The notes under the pieces are model-generated. The model searched no databases and was not told the DNA's origin. It saw nothing but the letters and a program-made list of their open reading frames with translations. 64,000 nucleotides of DNA from Streptococcus ruminicola. GTDB lineage: Bacteria; Bacillota; Bacilli; Lactobacillales; Streptococcaceae. Below, piece by piece: positions 44,266 to 55,279 of this stretch. The number at the start of each line of letters is the position of its first letter. Positions within the stretch are counted from its first letter, which is position 1. The stretch is taken from positions 1,240,001 through 1,304,000 of the forward strand of contig NZ_CP046919.1 of NCBI RefSeq assembly GCF_011387195.1. The letters are read 5' to 3'. The translations under genes and the position numbers were made by a program.

Positions 44266-45873
44266 ATGGCAAATATTATTATCTTGGTTGTTTTTGCCCT
44301 CATTGGTTTGATAGTTGGTTATGCACTAATTTCCATCAGACTTAAGTCTGCGAAAGAAGCTGCAGAACTCACTCTTTTAAATGCAGAACAGGATGCTGTG
44401 AATCTACGTGGTAAGGCTGAATTAGAAGCTGAGCACATTAGAAAATCAGCTGAGCGAGAAACGAAAGCTCATCGCAAAGAATTACTGATCGAAGCAAAAG
44501 AAGAGGCTAGAAAATATCGAGAAGAGATTGAAAAAGAATTTAAATCTGAAAGACAAGAGTTAAAACAAATGGAGACTCGTTTGACAGAACGAGCGTCTTC
44601 TCTTGATCGCAAGGATGAAAATCTAACCAGCAAAGAAAAAGTGTTGGATAGTAAAGAACAAAGTCTAACCGATAAATCTAGACACATTAATGAGCGTGAA
44701 AAACAAATCGGAGAACTCGAAGAACAGAAAAAAGCGGAACTTGAACGTGTAGCTTTGATGACGATTGCAGAAGCGCGTGAAATTATTTTGACGGAAACTG
44801 AAACTAATTTGACGCATGAAATTGCCACTCGTATTAAAGATGCTGAACGTGAGGTTCGCGATAAGTCTAACAAGCTCGCCAAAAATATTCTCGCTCAAGC
44901 CATGCAACGAATGGCTGGTGAATACGTTACTGAGCAAACCATTACAACTGTTCATCTTCCTGATGATAGTATGAAAGGTCGTATTATTGGTCGTGAGGGA
45001 CGTAACATTCGTACCCTTGAAAGTTTGACAGGGATTGATGTCATCATTGATGACACTCCTGAAGTGGTCGTTCTTTCAGGATTCGATCCAATCCGTCGCG
45101 AAATTGCTCGTATGACCTTGGAAGCTCTAATTCAAGATGGTCGAATTCACCCAGCACGCATTGAAGAATTGGTTGAAAAGAACCGCTTGGAAATGGATAA
45201 CCGCATTCGTGAATATGGTGAAGCTGCTGCTTTTGAAATCGGTGCAGTAAACTTGCATCCTGATTTAATTAAAATTATGGGACGTTTGCAATTTAGAACG
45301 TCATATGGTCAAAATGTTCTTCGTCACTCAGTTGAAGTTGGTAAGATGGCTGGTATTCTTGCTAGCGAACTTGGCGAAAACGTAATGCTTGCTCGTCGTG
45401 CAGGTTTCTTGCATGATATGGGTAAAGCCATTGACCGTGAAGTCGAAGGTAGCCACGTTGAGATTGGTGCAGAATTTGCTCGTAAATACAAAGAAAACCC
45501 AATCGTGGTTAATGCAATTGCAAGTCACCACGGAGATGTAGAACCTGAAAGTGTCATTGCCGTTATTGTTGCAGCAGCGGATGCTCTTAGCTCAGCTCGT
45601 CCAGGTGCTCGTAATGAGTCTATGGAAAACTACATCAAACGTCTACGTGATTTGGAAGAAATTGCCAAGAGCTTCGATGGCGTTCAAAACAGCTATGCCT
45701 TGCAAGCTGGACGCGAAATTCGTATCATGGTGCAACCAAATAAAATTTCCGATGATGAGGTAACAATCATCGCACACAAAGTTCGTGAAAAAATTGAAAA
45801 TAACCTTGATTACCCTGGTAATATTAAAGTTACAGTTATTCGTGAACTACGTGCAGTCGATTACGCAAAATAA
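44266..45873 (+). CDS. rny: Ribonuclease Y
   Basis: 535 residues. One N-terminal membrane helix (about 3-22), a long charged coiled coil (to about 200), KH domain with [15 protein letters not shown], and HD domain with [10 protein letters not shown] carrying the catalytic His-Asp. RNase Y starts bulk mRNA decay at the membrane in Gram-positives. The Ala/Glu-rich coiled coil produces long antisense open frames that are not genes. GAGGT precedes the ATG. Confidence 0.97.
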   Translation: MANIIILVVFALIGLIVGYALISIRLKSAKEAAELTLLNAEQDAVNLRGKAELEAEHIRKSAERETKAHRKELLIEAKEEARKYREEIEKEFKSERQELKQMETRLTERASSLDRKDENLTSKEKVLDSKEQSLTDKSRHINEREKQIGELEEQKKAELERVALMTIAEAREIILTETETNLTHEIATRIKDAEREVRDKSNKLAKNILAQAMQRMAGEYVTEQTITTVHLPDDSMKGRIIGREGRNIRTLESLTGIDVIIDDTPEVVVLSGFDPIRREIARMTLEALIQDGRIHPARIEELVEKNRLEMDNRIREYGEAAAFEIGAVNLHPDLIKIMGRLQFRTSYGQNVLRHSVEVGKMAGILASELGENVMLARRAGFLHDMGKAIDREVEGSHVEIGAEFARKYKENPIVVNAIASHHGDVEPESVIAVIVAAADALSSARPGARNESMENYIKRLRDLEEIAKSFDGVQNSYALQAGREIRIMVQPNKISDDEVTIIAHKVREKIENNLDYPGNIKVTVIRELRAVDYAK

Positions 45874-45883
45874 TGAAATAGAC

Positions 45884-45917
45884 AAGAAGAAGTACGTTTT
45901 AGATGTGCTTCTTTTTA
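45884..45917 (+). terminator. Terminator of rny
   Basis: AGAAGTACGT / ATGTGCTTCT (wobbles) followed by T run. Confidence 0.75.
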
Positions 45918-45941
45918 ATGTGAAGGAGCTTGTAAATTCCC

Positions 45942-45970
45942 TTGAAATATAGCCTTATCTTTGATATACT
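45942..45970 (+). promoter_or_regulatory. Promoter of gmk-rpoZ
   Basis: TTGAAA (45942-45947), 17-base spacer, TATACT (45965-45970, with TG one base upstream). AGACTGTAGTCT, an inverted repeat (45970-45981), starts at the expected transcript start; TGTAGTCTA recurs at 46009. Confidence 0.6.
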
Positions 45971-46005
45971 AGACTGTAGTCTAATTGATAAAAAGCAAGT
46001 CTTAA

Positions 46006-46650
<645 letters not shown>

Positions 46651-46673
46651 AAGAGAGAAGAGAGAAAAAAGCT

Positions 46674-46988
46674 ATGATGTTAAAACCTTCTATTGACACT
46701 TTGCTTGATAAAGTGCCATCAAAATACTCACTTTGCATTCTTCAAGCTAAACGCGCTCACGAACTTGAAGCTGGTGCAAAACCAACTCAAGAATTCAAAT
46801 CAGTAAAAGCTACTTTGCAAGCTCTTGAAGAAATTGAATCTGGTAACGTTGTTATCCACCCAGATCCAGAAGCAAAACGTGCTGCTGTACATGCTCGTAT
46901 CGAAGCAGAACGCTTGGCGAAAGAAGAAGAAGAACGTAAAATCAAAGAACAAATCGCTAAAGAAAAAGAAGAAGGAGAAAAAATCTAA
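46674..46988 (+). CDS. rpoZ: RNA polymerase omega subunit RpoZ
   Basis: 104 residues. Omega helps assemble and stabilise RNA polymerase. The core ([19 protein letters not shown] then [10 protein letters not shown]) is clear; a Lys/Glu-rich helical tail of about 30 residues follows, as in other streptococci. Two ATGs in a row (46674, 46677) can serve as start. GAAGAGAG lies upstream as SD region. The stop codon is part of a terminator stem. Confidence 0.94.
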   Translation: MMLKPSIDTLLDKVPSKYSLCILQAKRAHELEAGAKPTQEFKSVKATLQALEEIESGNVVIHPDPEAKRAAVHARIEAERLAKEEEERKIKEQIAKEKEEGEKI

Positions 46989-47010
46989 GGTATTTTATCT
47001 TAGATTTTTC
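46979..47010 (+). terminator. Terminator overlapping the rpoZ stop codon
   Basis: AAATCTAAG / CTTAGATTT with an 8-9-base loop and TTC tail; the left arm contains the rpoZ TAA. Confidence 0.8.
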
Positions 47011-47013
47011 TTG

Positions 47014-47086
47014 TAATAAATCATTGTGATAAAGTAAACAAGTATTTTAAAAGCTTACTTATCGCGATGATTATTCTTTTTTTCGT
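47014..47086 (+). terminator. Second, long imperfect hairpin after rpoZ
   Basis: AATAAATCATTGTGATAAAGT on the left pairs with ACTTATCGCGATGATTATT on the right (wobbles and two bulges) around a ~25-base loop, then seven T. It may be a second terminator for gmk-rpoZ. It lies in the leader region of priA. Confidence 0.55.
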
Positions 47087-47122
47087 TAGGATATTTTTTG
47101 AGTTTATTTAGAAAGGATAGTT

Positions 47123-49513
47123 ATGACAAAAATTGCTCAGGTCATTGTTGATGTGCCATTAATGCAGACCGATAAGCCTTTCTCATATCTCGTGCCAGAA
47201 GACATGCAAAATCAAGTCATGTTAGGCTCACGGGTGCATGTTCCTTTTGGTCGTGGCAATCGTCTTTTGCAAGGCTTTGTTGTCGGATTTTCTGAGGGCA
47301 TTGACGATAATATCAGTGATTTAAAGGCTATTTGCGAGGTATTGGATTTTGAACCAGTTTTAAATGAAGAGCAGCTTGCTTTAGCAGACCAAATGCGTCA
47401 TACTGTTTTTTCTTATAAGATTTCAATTTTGAAATCAATGATTCCTAATTTGCTCAATTCAACATACGATAAACGCTTGATGCCGACAGAAACGTTGTCT
47501 GATGAAGAGCGATTGGCTTTATTTGGCGATAAAGACAGCAGGCTTCACTCAAGCTTATCTGAAGAAGAAGCTAAAAAAGTTGCTAGACTGGTTCAAGCAG
47601 GAAAAATTTCAGTTGATTATCTTGCTAAAGATAAGAAAAATATCAAAACTGAGAAATTCTATCAAGTTAATTCTGACCAGTTAGCTCAAGCAGAAATTTC
47701 AGCAAGAGCTAAGAAGCGTTTGTTGTTACGTGATTACTTGCTTGAGCATCCTGAAACAGGAAAATTGACAGACCTGTACCAGCTCTTTTCACGTGACATT
47801 GTCAAATTCTTTGTGGAAAATCATCTGCTAACCATTTTAGAAAAAGAGAAGAAACGTTCGGACGCATACTTTGATGTTGCAACGACGGATTTTCTTGAGT
47901 TAAATGCAGAACAAGCTGCTGTGGTTAAAAAGGTGACTAGTCAAATTGGCAAAGAATCTAAACCTTTCTTGTTAGAAGGCGTGACTGGTTCAGGTAAGAC
48001 CGAAGTGTATTTGCACATTATTGATAAGGTCTTGAAACTTGGTAAAACAGCGATTGTTTTGGTGCCTGAAATTTCTTTGACGCCTCAGATGACTAATCGC
48101 TTTATTTCACGTTTTGGTAAGCAAGTGGCGATTATGCACTCGGCTTTGTCTGATGGTGAAAAATTTGATGAATGGCGAAAGATAAAATCGGGTCAAGCTC
48201 GCGTTGTCGTAGGTGCTAGATCTGCTATCTTTGTTCCAATGGAAAATATTGGCGCAATTATCATCGATGAAGAGCATGAGGCAACTTACAAGCAAGAATC
48301 GAATCCGCGTTACCATGCGCGCGATGTGGCTTTACTTCGTGCGAAATATCATAAGGCTGTTTTGTTAATGGGATCTGCAACGCCAAGCATTGAGAGCCGT
48401 GCGCGTGCTAGTCGTAATGTTTATCAGTTCTTACAATTGACTCACCGTGCCAATCCTTTGGCTAAGATTCCAAAAGTTGACATTGTTGATTTTCGTGATT
48501 ACGTTGGGCAACAGGAAGTCAGCAATTACACGCCTTATCTGCTGGAAAAAATTGCGGATCGTTTGGAGAAAAATGAGCAAGTTGTGCTCATGTTGAACCG
48601 ACGAGGGTATTCAAGCTTCGTTATGTGTCGTGATTGTGGTTACGTGGATGAATGTCCAAATTGTGATATTTCTTTGACGCTTCATATGGACACTAAGACT
48701 ATGAATTGTCACTATTGTGGCTTTGAAAAAGCTATTCCACACACTTGTCCAAATTGTCATAGTCGAAGCATCCGATATTACGGGACTGGAACTCAAAAAG
48801 CTTATGATGAATTAGCAGAGGTTTTCCCGCAAGCTCGCATCTTGCGAATGGATGTCGATACCACACGACAAAAAGGAGCGCATCAGCGAATTCTTGATAA
48901 ATTTGGGAATCATGAAGCTGATATTTTGTTAGGAACACAGATGATTGCCAAAGGACTTGATTTTCCAAATGTTACTTTGGTAGGTGTGTTAAATGCGGAT
49001 ACATCACTAAATTTGCCTGATTTTAGATCTTCTGAGCGAACTTTTCAACTGTTGACTCAGGTTGCAGGTCGTGCAGGTCGTGCAGAAAAAGAAGGTGAGG
49101 TCTTAATTCAGACCTACAACCCACAGCACTACGCCATCAAGTTAGCTCAAAAGCAAGATTATGAAGCTTTTTATGCTTATGAGATGGGGATTCGTAAGCA
49201 ATTATCTTACCCACCATATTATTTTACGGTTGGCTTAACCTTGTCACACAAGGATGAGCAGACTGTTGTGCGTAAGTCTTTTGAATTGCTTCAAATTTTG
49301 CGTCAACATTTATCTGACAAAATTAAAATTCTCGGTCCAACGCCTAAGCCGATTGCCAGAACGCACAATCTTTATCATTATCAAATCATTGTCAAATATC
49401 GCTTTGAGGACCACTTAGAAAGTGTCTTGAATCAGATTTTAGACATGACTCAATTACCTGAAAATAAGGATTTGCGACTGGTAATAGACCATGAGCCACA
49501 AAATTTTATGTAG
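47123..49513 (+). CDS. priA: Primosomal protein N' (PriA helicase)
   Basis: 796 residues. It reloads the replisome at stalled forks. DNA-binding N-terminal domain, Walker A GVTGSGKTEVY, DEEH box (IIIDEEHEATYKQE), and eight zinc-binding cysteines in two clusters (CRDCGYVDECPNC and CHYCGF...CPNC) are all present, as are the motif V/VI regions LLGTQMIAKGLDFPNV and QVAGRAGRAE. AGAAAGGA is the SD. Followed by fmt, as in most Firmicutes. Confidence 0.96.
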   Translation: MTKIAQVIVDVPLMQTDKPFSYLVPEDMQNQVMLGSRVHVPFGRGNRLLQGFVVGFSEGIDDNISDLKAICEVLDFEPVLNEEQLALADQMRHTVFSYKISILKSMIPNLLNSTYDKRLMPTETLSDEERLALFGDKDSRLHSSLSEEEAKKVARLVQAGKISVDYLAKDKKNIKTEKFYQVNSDQLAQAEISARAKKRLLLRDYLLEHPETGKLTDLYQLFSRDIVKFFVENHLLTILEKEKKRSDAYFDVATTDFLELNAEQAAVVKKVTSQIGKESKPFLLEGVTGSGKTEVYLHIIDKVLKLGKTAIVLVPEISLTPQMTNRFISRFGKQVAIMHSALSDGEKFDEWRKIKSGQARVVVGARSAIFVPMENIGAIIIDEEHEATYKQESNPRYHARDVALLRAKYHKAVLLMGSATPSIESRARASRNVYQFLQLTHRANPLAKIPKVDIVDFRDYVGQQEVSNYTPYLLEKIADRLEKNEQVVLMLNRRGYSSFVMCRDCGYVDECPNCDISLTLHMDTKTMNCHYCGFEKAIPHTCPNCHSRSIRYYGTGTQKAYDELAEVFPQARILRMDVDTTRQKGAHQRILDKFGNHEADILLGTQMIAKGLDFPNVTLVGVLNADTSLNLPDFRSSERTFQLLTQVAGRAGRAEKEGEVLIQTYNPQHYAIKLAQKQDYEAFYAYEMGIRKQLSYPPYYFTVGLTLSHKDEQTVVRKSFELLQILRQHLSDKIKILGPTPKPIARTHNLYHYQIIVKYRFEDHLESVLNQILDMTQLPENKDLRLVIDHEPQNFM

Positions 49514-49523
49514 GCTCTCACTA

Positions 49524-49532
49524 TGCTATAAT
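49524..49532 (+). promoter_or_regulatory. Extended -10 upstream of fmt
   Basis: TGCTATAAT at 49524-49532, about 43 bases before the fmt ATG. Confidence 0.5.
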
Positions 49533-49574
49533 AAAGAAAAATTTAAGTAATAAAATCCTTTGAGAGGAAGAAAA

Positions 49575-50510
49575 ATGACAAAATTAATTTTTATGGGAAC
49601 ACCTGATTTTGCAGCGACTGTTCTAGAAGGTTTACTAGATGATGCCAACTACGATGTTTTAGCGGTTGTGACGCAACCAGACCGCGCGGTTGGTCGTAAA
49701 AAAGAAATCAAAATGACACCTGTTAAAGAAGTTGCTTTAGCACACAATTTACCAGTTTATCAACCTGAAAAAATGTCTGGTTCAGATGAAATGGCTGAGC
49801 TTATGACTTTAGGGGCAGATGGTATTGTAACAGCTGCTTTTGGTCAATTCTTACCAACAAAATTGCTTGATTCTGTTGATTTTGCAGTTAATGTGCATGC
49901 CTCACTGCTTCCTAAATACCGTGGTGGTGCACCAATTCACTACGCTATCATCAACGGTGACAAAGAAGCAGGTGTGACAATCATGGAAATGGTTAAGAAA
50001 ATGGATGCTGGAGACATGATTGCTAAAGCATCAACACCAATTACTGACGAAGATAACGTTGGAACAATGTTTGAAAAATTGGCTGTTATTGGACGTGATT
50101 TGTTGTTAAAAACATTACCAGATTACATTGCAGGCAATATTAAACCAGAACCACAAGATGAAAGCAAAGCAACTTTCTCACCAAATATCACACCAGAAGA
50201 AGAACGCATTGACTGGAATAAATCAGCGCGTGAGGTCTTTAACCACATCCGTGGTTTGTATCCATGGCCTGTTGCCCACACCCTTCTTGATGGCAAACGT
50301 TTCAAAATCTATGAAGCAAGCTTGGCAGAAGGTCAAGGACAACCAGGTCAAATCATTGAAAAAGGCAAGAAAACTTTGGTTGTGGCAACTGGAGACGGTG
50401 CGATTTCTCTTAAAACAGTTCAACCAGCAGGGAAACCACGCATGAGCGTTGTGGATTTCTTAAATGGTGTTGGACGTAAACTTGAAGTAGGTGACCTTAT
50501 TGGCGAATGA
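49575..50510 (+). CDS. fmt: Methionyl-tRNA formyltransferase Fmt
   Basis: 311 residues. It formylates Met-tRNAi for initiation. N-terminal [12 protein letters not shown], catalytic region [20 protein letters not shown] and the C-terminal OB-like domain are clear. The ATG at 49575 follows GAGAGGAAG; an upstream TTG at 49560 is rejected because that SD would be inside the coding part. The 3' end overlaps rsmB. Confidence 0.96.
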   Translation: MTKLIFMGTPDFAATVLEGLLDDANYDVLAVVTQPDRAVGRKKEIKMTPVKEVALAHNLPVYQPEKMSGSDEMAELMTLGADGIVTAAFGQFLPTKLLDSVDFAVNVHASLLPKYRGGAPIHYAIINGDKEAGVTIMEMVKKMDAGDMIAKASTPITDEDNVGTMFEKLAVIGRDLLLKTLPDYIAGNIKPEPQDESKATFSPNITPEEERIDWNKSAREVFNHIRGLYPWPVAHTLLDGKRFKIYEASLAEGQGQPGQIIEKGKKTLVVATGDGAISLKTVQPAGKPRMSVVDFLNGVGRKLEVGDLIGE

Positions 50511-51822
50511 TTGGAAGAAACAAGCACGTGGCTTAGCGCTAGTCGTTCTTGAAAATGTCTTTGAAGAAGGAGCGTATTCAAATATTGCTCTGAATCAGGA
50601 ACTTAAACAGACTCAGTTGTCACAAAAAGATAAGTCTTTGGTGACAGAAATCGTCTATGGTACAGTAGCACGAAAGATTACCCTAGAATGGTATTTAGCT
50701 CACTATATCGAAGACCGTGACAAATTGGATCCTTGGGTTTATTATCTTTTGATGCTGAGCCTTTATCAATTATTGTATCTTGACAAGATGCCAGCTCACG
50801 CTGTGGTAAATGACGCGGTTAATATTGCTAAAAATCGTGGCAATAAAAAAGGTGCTGAAAAATTTGTTAATGCGATTTTGCGACGTTTGACTAAAGATGA
50901 CCTCCCAAATCCTGAAAGCATTAAACGTACAAACAAACGTTATTCGGTTCTTTATTCTTTACCAGTCTGGTTGGTTAAAAAATTAATTGACCAATTTGGT
51001 GAAGAACGAGCAGTAGCTATCATGCAGAGTCTATTTGTCAGAAATAAAGCTAGTATTCGTGTGACAAATCCTGATAAATTAACTGAGATAGAGGCGGCAA
51101 CAGGTGCTAAACCATCACTTCTATCTCCTGTTGGTTTGGTTAAAATATCAGGGCATTTTGCAGGGACAGATTATTTTGCTAACGGTGATATTACTATTCA
51201 AGATGAGTCTAGTCAATTGGTGGCCCCAACGCTTAATATTCAGGGCGATGAAAATATCTTAGATGCTTGTTCAGCTCCAGGTGGAAAAACGACTCACATG
51301 GCTTCTTACTTGACAAGCGGGCATATTACAGCATTAGATTTATACGACCACAAGCTTGATTTGGTAATGGATAATGCCAAACGCTTACATGTGGCTGATA
51401 AAATCTCTACACAAAAAATGGATGCCACAACAGTTCACGAACATTTTGCACCAGACACTTTTGATAAAATCTTAGTTGATGCACCATGTTCAGGAATTGG
51501 TCTTATCCGCCGTAAACCTGACATTAAGTACAATAAAGAAAATCAAGATTTCAATGCTTTACAGGAAATTCAATTGCAAATTCTTGATAGCGTTTGTCAA
51601 ACATTGCGTAAAGGTGGTATAATAACTTATAGCACTTGTACAATTTTTGATGAGGAAAACTTCCAAGTCATTAACAAATTTTTAGAAACTCATCCAAATT
51701 TTGAACAGGTAAAACTGAGTCATACGCAAGAAGATATTGTAAGAGATGGTTGTATTGCGATTACCCCTGAACAATATCAGACAGACGGGTTCTTTATTGG
51801 ACAAGTTAAACGTATCTTGTAA
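50500..51822 (+). CDS. rsmB: 16S rRNA (cytosine-967-C5)-methyltransferase RsmB (Sun)
   Basis: 440 residues: NusB-like RNA-binding N-terminal domain (about 1-130), then a Rossmann methyltransferase with [17 protein letters not shown] (SAM), [18 protein letters not shown] and STCTI, whose two cysteines are the m5C catalytic pair. I chose the TTG at 50500 ([11 protein letters not shown]), with AGGTGA upstream, over the GTG at 50491. Either start overlaps fmt by about 11-20 bases. Confidence 0.93.
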   Translation: MANDWKKQARGLALVVLENVFEEGAYSNIALNQELKQTQLSQKDKSLVTEIVYGTVARKITLEWYLAHYIEDRDKLDPWVYYLLMLSLYQLLYLDKMPAHAVVNDAVNIAKNRGNKKGAEKFVNAILRRLTKDDLPNPESIKRTNKRYSVLYSLPVWLVKKLIDQFGEERAVAIMQSLFVRNKASIRVTNPDKLTEIEAATGAKPSLLSPVGLVKISGHFAGTDYFANGDITIQDESSQLVAPTLNIQGDENILDACSAPGGKTTHMASYLTSGHITALDLYDHKLDLVMDNAKRLHVADKISTQKMDATTVHEHFAPDTFDKILVDAPCSGIGLIRRKPDIKYNKENQDFNALQEIQLQILDSVCQTLRKGGIITYSTCTIFDEENFQVINKFLETHPNFEQVKLSHTQEDIVRDGCIAITPEQYQTDGFFIGQVKRIL

Positions 51823-51859
51823 TCTCAAGGAGGAAACTGACACAGTCAGAAGGAAAACT

Positions 51860-52597
51860 ATGAAAATTTCACTTGTAACTGATATCGGACAAAGACGTTC
51901 AAATAATCAGGATTTTATTAATAAATTTGATAACGAAAAAGGTATCACTTTAGTCATCCTAGCAGATGGTATGGGAGGTCATCGTGCTGGTAATATTGCT
52001 AGTGAAATGACCGTTACTGACCTTGGACGTGAATGGATTACTACCGATTTTACTGAATTAAGCCAAATTCGTGATTGGCTGATTACTGCGCTTGAAGCAG
52101 AAAATCAAAGAATTTATGAACTGGGTCAAACTGATGAGTACAAAGGTATGGGAACAACCGTTGAAGCTTTAGCGATTGTTGATAACAATGTTATCTTTGC
52201 TCACGTTGGTGATTCACGCATTGGCTTGCTTCATAATGGTGAATACGAATTGTTAACAAGCGACCATTCTCTTGTTAATGAATTGGTGAAAGCTGGTCAA
52301 TTGACAGAAGAAGAAGCAGCAAACCACCCACAAAAAAATATTATTACGCAATCTATTGGACAAGCAAACCCAGTTGAACCTGATTTAGGGGTTCAAGTTC
52401 TTGAAGATGGTGATTATCTCATCATTAACAGTGATGGTTTAACAAACATGATTACCAATGACGAAATTGTTAGCATTTTGAGCCAAGATAAAAATCTTGA
52501 CGATAAAAATAATGAGTTAGTCACTCTTGCTAACGAACGTGGAGGTCTTGATAATATCACCATTGCTCTTATCCACGCCGAAAGTGAGGAAGCTTAA
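51860..52597 (+). CDS. phpP: PP2C-type Ser/Thr phosphatase PhpP (Stp1)
   Basis: 245 residues, typical bacterial PP2C. Metal-binding Asp residues lie in [34 protein letters not shown] and [11 protein letters not shown]. It dephosphorylates StkP and its substrates. The ATG at 51860 follows AAGGAAAA; the longer reading starting at 51746 inside rsmB is rejected. The stop overlaps the stkP ATG by one base (TAATG), so kinase and phosphatase are made together. Confidence 0.95.
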   Translation: MKISLVTDIGQRRSNNQDFINKFDNEKGITLVILADGMGGHRAGNIASEMTVTDLGREWITTDFTELSQIRDWLITALEAENQRIYELGQTDEYKGMGTTVEALAIVDNNVIFAHVGDSRIGLLHNGEYELLTSDHSLVNELVKAGQLTEEEAANHPQKNIITQSIGQANPVEPDLGVQVLEDGDYLIINSDGLTNMITNDEIVSILSQDKNLDDKNNELVTLANERGGLDNITIALIHAESEEA

Positions 52598-54486
52598 TGA
52601 TTCAGATTGGCAAATTATTTGCTGGTCGTTATCGGATCCTCAAATCTATCGGACGGGGTGGAATGGCAGATGTTTATCTTGCCAAAGATCTAATTCTTGA
52701 TAATGAAGAAGTGGCTATCAAAGTCCTTCGAACTAATTATCAAACAGATCAAATTGCCGTTGCTCGTTTCCAACGTGAAGCGCGTGCCATGGCAGAGCTA
52801 AACCATCCAAATATCGTTTCGATTCGTGATATTGGAGAAGAAGACGGACAGCAATTCTTAGTAATGGAATATGTTGATGGTTCGGACTTGAAAAAATACA
52901 TTCAAGACCATGCCCCGCTTTCTAATAATGAAGTTGTTAGAATCATGGAAGAAGTCTTGTCTGCAATGACTTTGGCTCATCAACAAGGAATTGTTCACCG
53001 TGATTTGAAACCACAAAATATCTTGTTAACCAAAGACGGAACGGTTAAAGTTACCGACTTTGGTATCGCTGTAGCCTTTGCAGAAACAAGTTTAACACAG
53101 ACAAACTCAATGCTTGGTAGTGTACACTATTTATCACCTGAACAAGCGCGTGGATCAAAAGCCACTGTTCAAAGTGATATCTACGCTATGGGGATTATGT
53201 TGTTTGAAATGTTGACTGGTCACATCCCATATGATGGTGATTCAGCTGTTACAATTGCTCTTCAACATTTCCAAAAACCACTTCCATCAATCATTGATGA
53301 AAATAAAAATGTTCCACAAGCTTTGGAAAATGTTGTCATTAAAGCAACTGCAAAACGTTTGAGTGATCGCTACGCCTCAACTTTTGAGATGAGCCGTGAT
53401 TTAATGACTGCTCTTTCATATAACCGCAGTCGTGAACGCAAACTTGTCTTTGAAGATACAGAAAATACGAAGACACTTCCAAAAGTAACAACTTCAACAC
53501 CTGTTCCCTCAACTACAGAACAATTGTTGAAAAAACAAAAAGCAGCTAAAGTTAATCGTGAAGCTGCGGATAATAAAATTGCAAAAGCGAAAACGAAGAA
53601 GAAAAAATCACATCGTATGTTTGGTACTTTAGTGAAAATTTTCTTTGCGGTCGTAGTAGTTGCAATTGCTATCTTTACTTACTTGACGCTAAGCACACCA
53701 GCTTCAGTCAACGTTCCAGATGTAGCAGGAACAAGTTTAGCAGATGCTAAGACAAGTTTAACTTCAGCTGGACTTAAAGTTGGTGATATTCATAAAGTAG
53801 CTAGTGATACTGTGCAAAAAGGTCATGTTATTAAGACTGACCCAACAGCAGGTTCATCTAAAAAAGAAGGTGCCAAAGTTGACATTTATGTGTCAAAAGG
53901 AACATCAGGCTTTAAGATGAAAGATTATACTGGTCAAAACTATCAAGAAGTTATCAAAGAACTCAAAGATAAGCACGGTATTTCAAGTGATAAGATTGAT
54001 GTTGAATGGATAACAGGTACTAACTATGACGGTGGTACTATCATTAGTCAAACACCTGAAAAAGGTACAAGAGTAGCTAGTGAAAATAAGATTACTTTCA
54101 AGGTTGCAGCAATTGTTATGCCAAACCTTATTGGGTATACTTACCAAGATGCAATTGCTGAATTGACTGCACTTGGCTTATCAAGCTCACATATTACAGT
54201 ATTCCAAGCAGATGCTACTTCATCAACTGGATACTCTCAAGTCAAAACACCATCTGCCTCTGCAGTTGTTGTGGCACAAGATCCTTACTTTGGCGCAGCT
54301 ATTGAAGGAAATGTGAAACTTTACTTCTCATCTGGAAGTGAAGTTCAACCTTCTGAAGTAGCACCATCTCAATCTGTTCCTGAGTCATCTGAGACAAGTG
54401 AAACTAGTGAGTCAAGTTCTTCAAGTAGCAGCAGTAGCAGCACTGAGGAAAGTTCACAAACCGACTCATCATCAGTTGAACAATAA
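52597..54486 (+). CDS. stkP: PASTA-domain Ser/Thr protein kinase StkP (PknB)
   Basis: 629 residues: kinase domain (about 1-275) with GRGGMADVY, catalytic HRDLKPQN (Asp136) and DFGIA; a juxtamembrane Lys-rich segment; one membrane helix (about 346-366); three PASTA domains I can count (starting near [16 protein letters not shown] and IVMPNLIG); and a tail of ~40 residues that is mostly Ser/Glu. Pneumococcal StkP has four PASTA domains. StkP senses wall precursors and regulates division, acting with GpsB and MapZ, both encoded in this window. Confidence 0.96.
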   Translation: MIQIGKLFAGRYRILKSIGRGGMADVYLAKDLILDNEEVAIKVLRTNYQTDQIAVARFQREARAMAELNHPNIVSIRDIGEEDGQQFLVMEYVDGSDLKKYIQDHAPLSNNEVVRIMEEVLSAMTLAHQQGIVHRDLKPQNILLTKDGTVKVTDFGIAVAFAETSLTQTNSMLGSVHYLSPEQARGSKATVQSDIYAMGIMLFEMLTGHIPYDGDSAVTIALQHFQKPLPSIIDENKNVPQALENVVIKATAKRLSDRYASTFEMSRDLMTALSYNRSRERKLVFEDTENTKTLPKVTTSTPVPSTTEQLLKKQKAAKVNREAADNKIAKAKTKKKKSHRMFGTLVKIFFAVVVVAIAIFTYLTLSTPASVNVPDVAGTSLADAKTSLTSAGLKVGDIHKVASDTVQKGHVIKTDPTAGSSKKEGAKVDIYVSKGTSGFKMKDYTGQNYQEVIKELKDKHGISSDKIDVEWITGTNYDGGTIISQTPEKGTRVASENKITFKVAAIVMPNLIGYTYQDAIAELTALGLSSSHITVFQADATSSTGYSQVKTPSASAVVVAQDPYFGAAIEGNVKLYFSSGSEVQPSEVAPSQSVPESSETSETSESSSSSSSSSSTEESSQTDSSSVEQ

Positions 54487-54494
54487 GATATTAT

Positions 54495-54523
54495 AAGAAC
54501 ACCTAAATAGGTGTTCTTTTTTA
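54495..54523 (+). terminator. Intrinsic terminator of phpP-stkP
   Basis: AAGAACACCT / AGGTGTTCTT around AAAT, then T run. Confidence 0.9.
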
Positions 54524-54552
54524 GTCAAAATCGAGCAATTTCCGCTTCTTTT

Positions 54553-54561
54553 TGGTAAAAT
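54553..54561 (+). promoter_or_regulatory. Extended -10 promoter of liaFSR
   Basis: TGGTAAAAT at 54553-54561, 22 bases before the liaF ATG. Confidence 0.45.
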
Positions 54562-54583
54562 ACAGAAAAAGAAAGGGTATGAT

Positions 54584-55279
54584 ATGAGGAAAGTTCAATT
54601 TTTTGTCATTGTCGAAACTATTTTATTAGTCATGGGCTTAATGACAATTATGGCCAACAATTTATCGAGTTTTATCTTAATTTTAGTTTTAATTCTTTTG
54701 GCATTACGTTTTTATAATCAAGACAAGCGCAATAATTTATTGTTAACAGTAGGATTGGTTCTTTTATTTTTGATTTTGATGCTTAATCCATACATTATCA
54801 TGGCGGTTGTGCTTGGGGTTGTTTATGTGGTCATTAATCACTTTTCGCAAGTTAAGAAGAAAAATCGCTTTGCTTTGGTTCGTTTTCGTGAGGAAGACTT
54901 GAAAGCAAAACCAATTCGCAATCAATGGATTGGTGCTGATATGCATGACAGTGATTTTTATGCCTTTGATGACATCAACATGGTTCGTTTAACTGGAAGT
55001 GATACTATTGATTTAAGCAGTGTCATCGTAACTGGTAAGGATAATGTGGTAATCATTCGCAAAGTTTTTGGTCCAACAAAGATTTTAGTTCCTATTGACG
55101 TTGCGGTTAAATTGGATGTTAGTGCGATTTATGGCAGTGTTCGTTATTTTGATTTTGAAGAATATGACCTGCGAAATGAATCTTTAAAATTATGGCATCC
55201 TAAAGATGAAGAATGTTTGAAAGCTGTTAAGGTGATTGTTAATGTTTTAGCAGGAGATGTTGAGGTGGTGCGTAAATGA
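54584..55279 (+). CDS. liaF: Membrane protein LiaF (cell-envelope stress module)
   Basis: 231 residues: about four membrane helices in the first 90 residues, then a soluble C-terminal domain of beta-strand type (AFDDINMVRLTGSDTIDLSSVIV) typical of LiaF/VraT. LiaF inhibits the LiaS kinase until wall stress is sensed. AAAGGG is the SD. The end overlaps liaS by 4 bases (ATGA), and the F-S-R order is conserved. Confidence 0.93.
   Translation: MRKVQFFVIVETILLVMGLMTIMANNLSSFILILVLILLALRFYNQDKRNNLLLTVGLVLLFLILMLNPYIIMAVVLGVVYVVINHFSQVKKKNRFALVRFREEDLKAKPIRNQWIGADMHDSDFYAFDDINMVRLTGSDTIDLSSVIVTGKDNVVIIRKVFGPTKILVPIDVAVKLDVSAIYGSVRYFDFEEYDLRNESLKLWHPKDEECLKAVKVIVNVLAGDVEVVRK

Noticed and set aside
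44469..44882. A 137-codon open frame antisense to rny
   Set aside because: Produced by the repetitive Glu/Lys/Ala coiled-coil codons of RNase Y.
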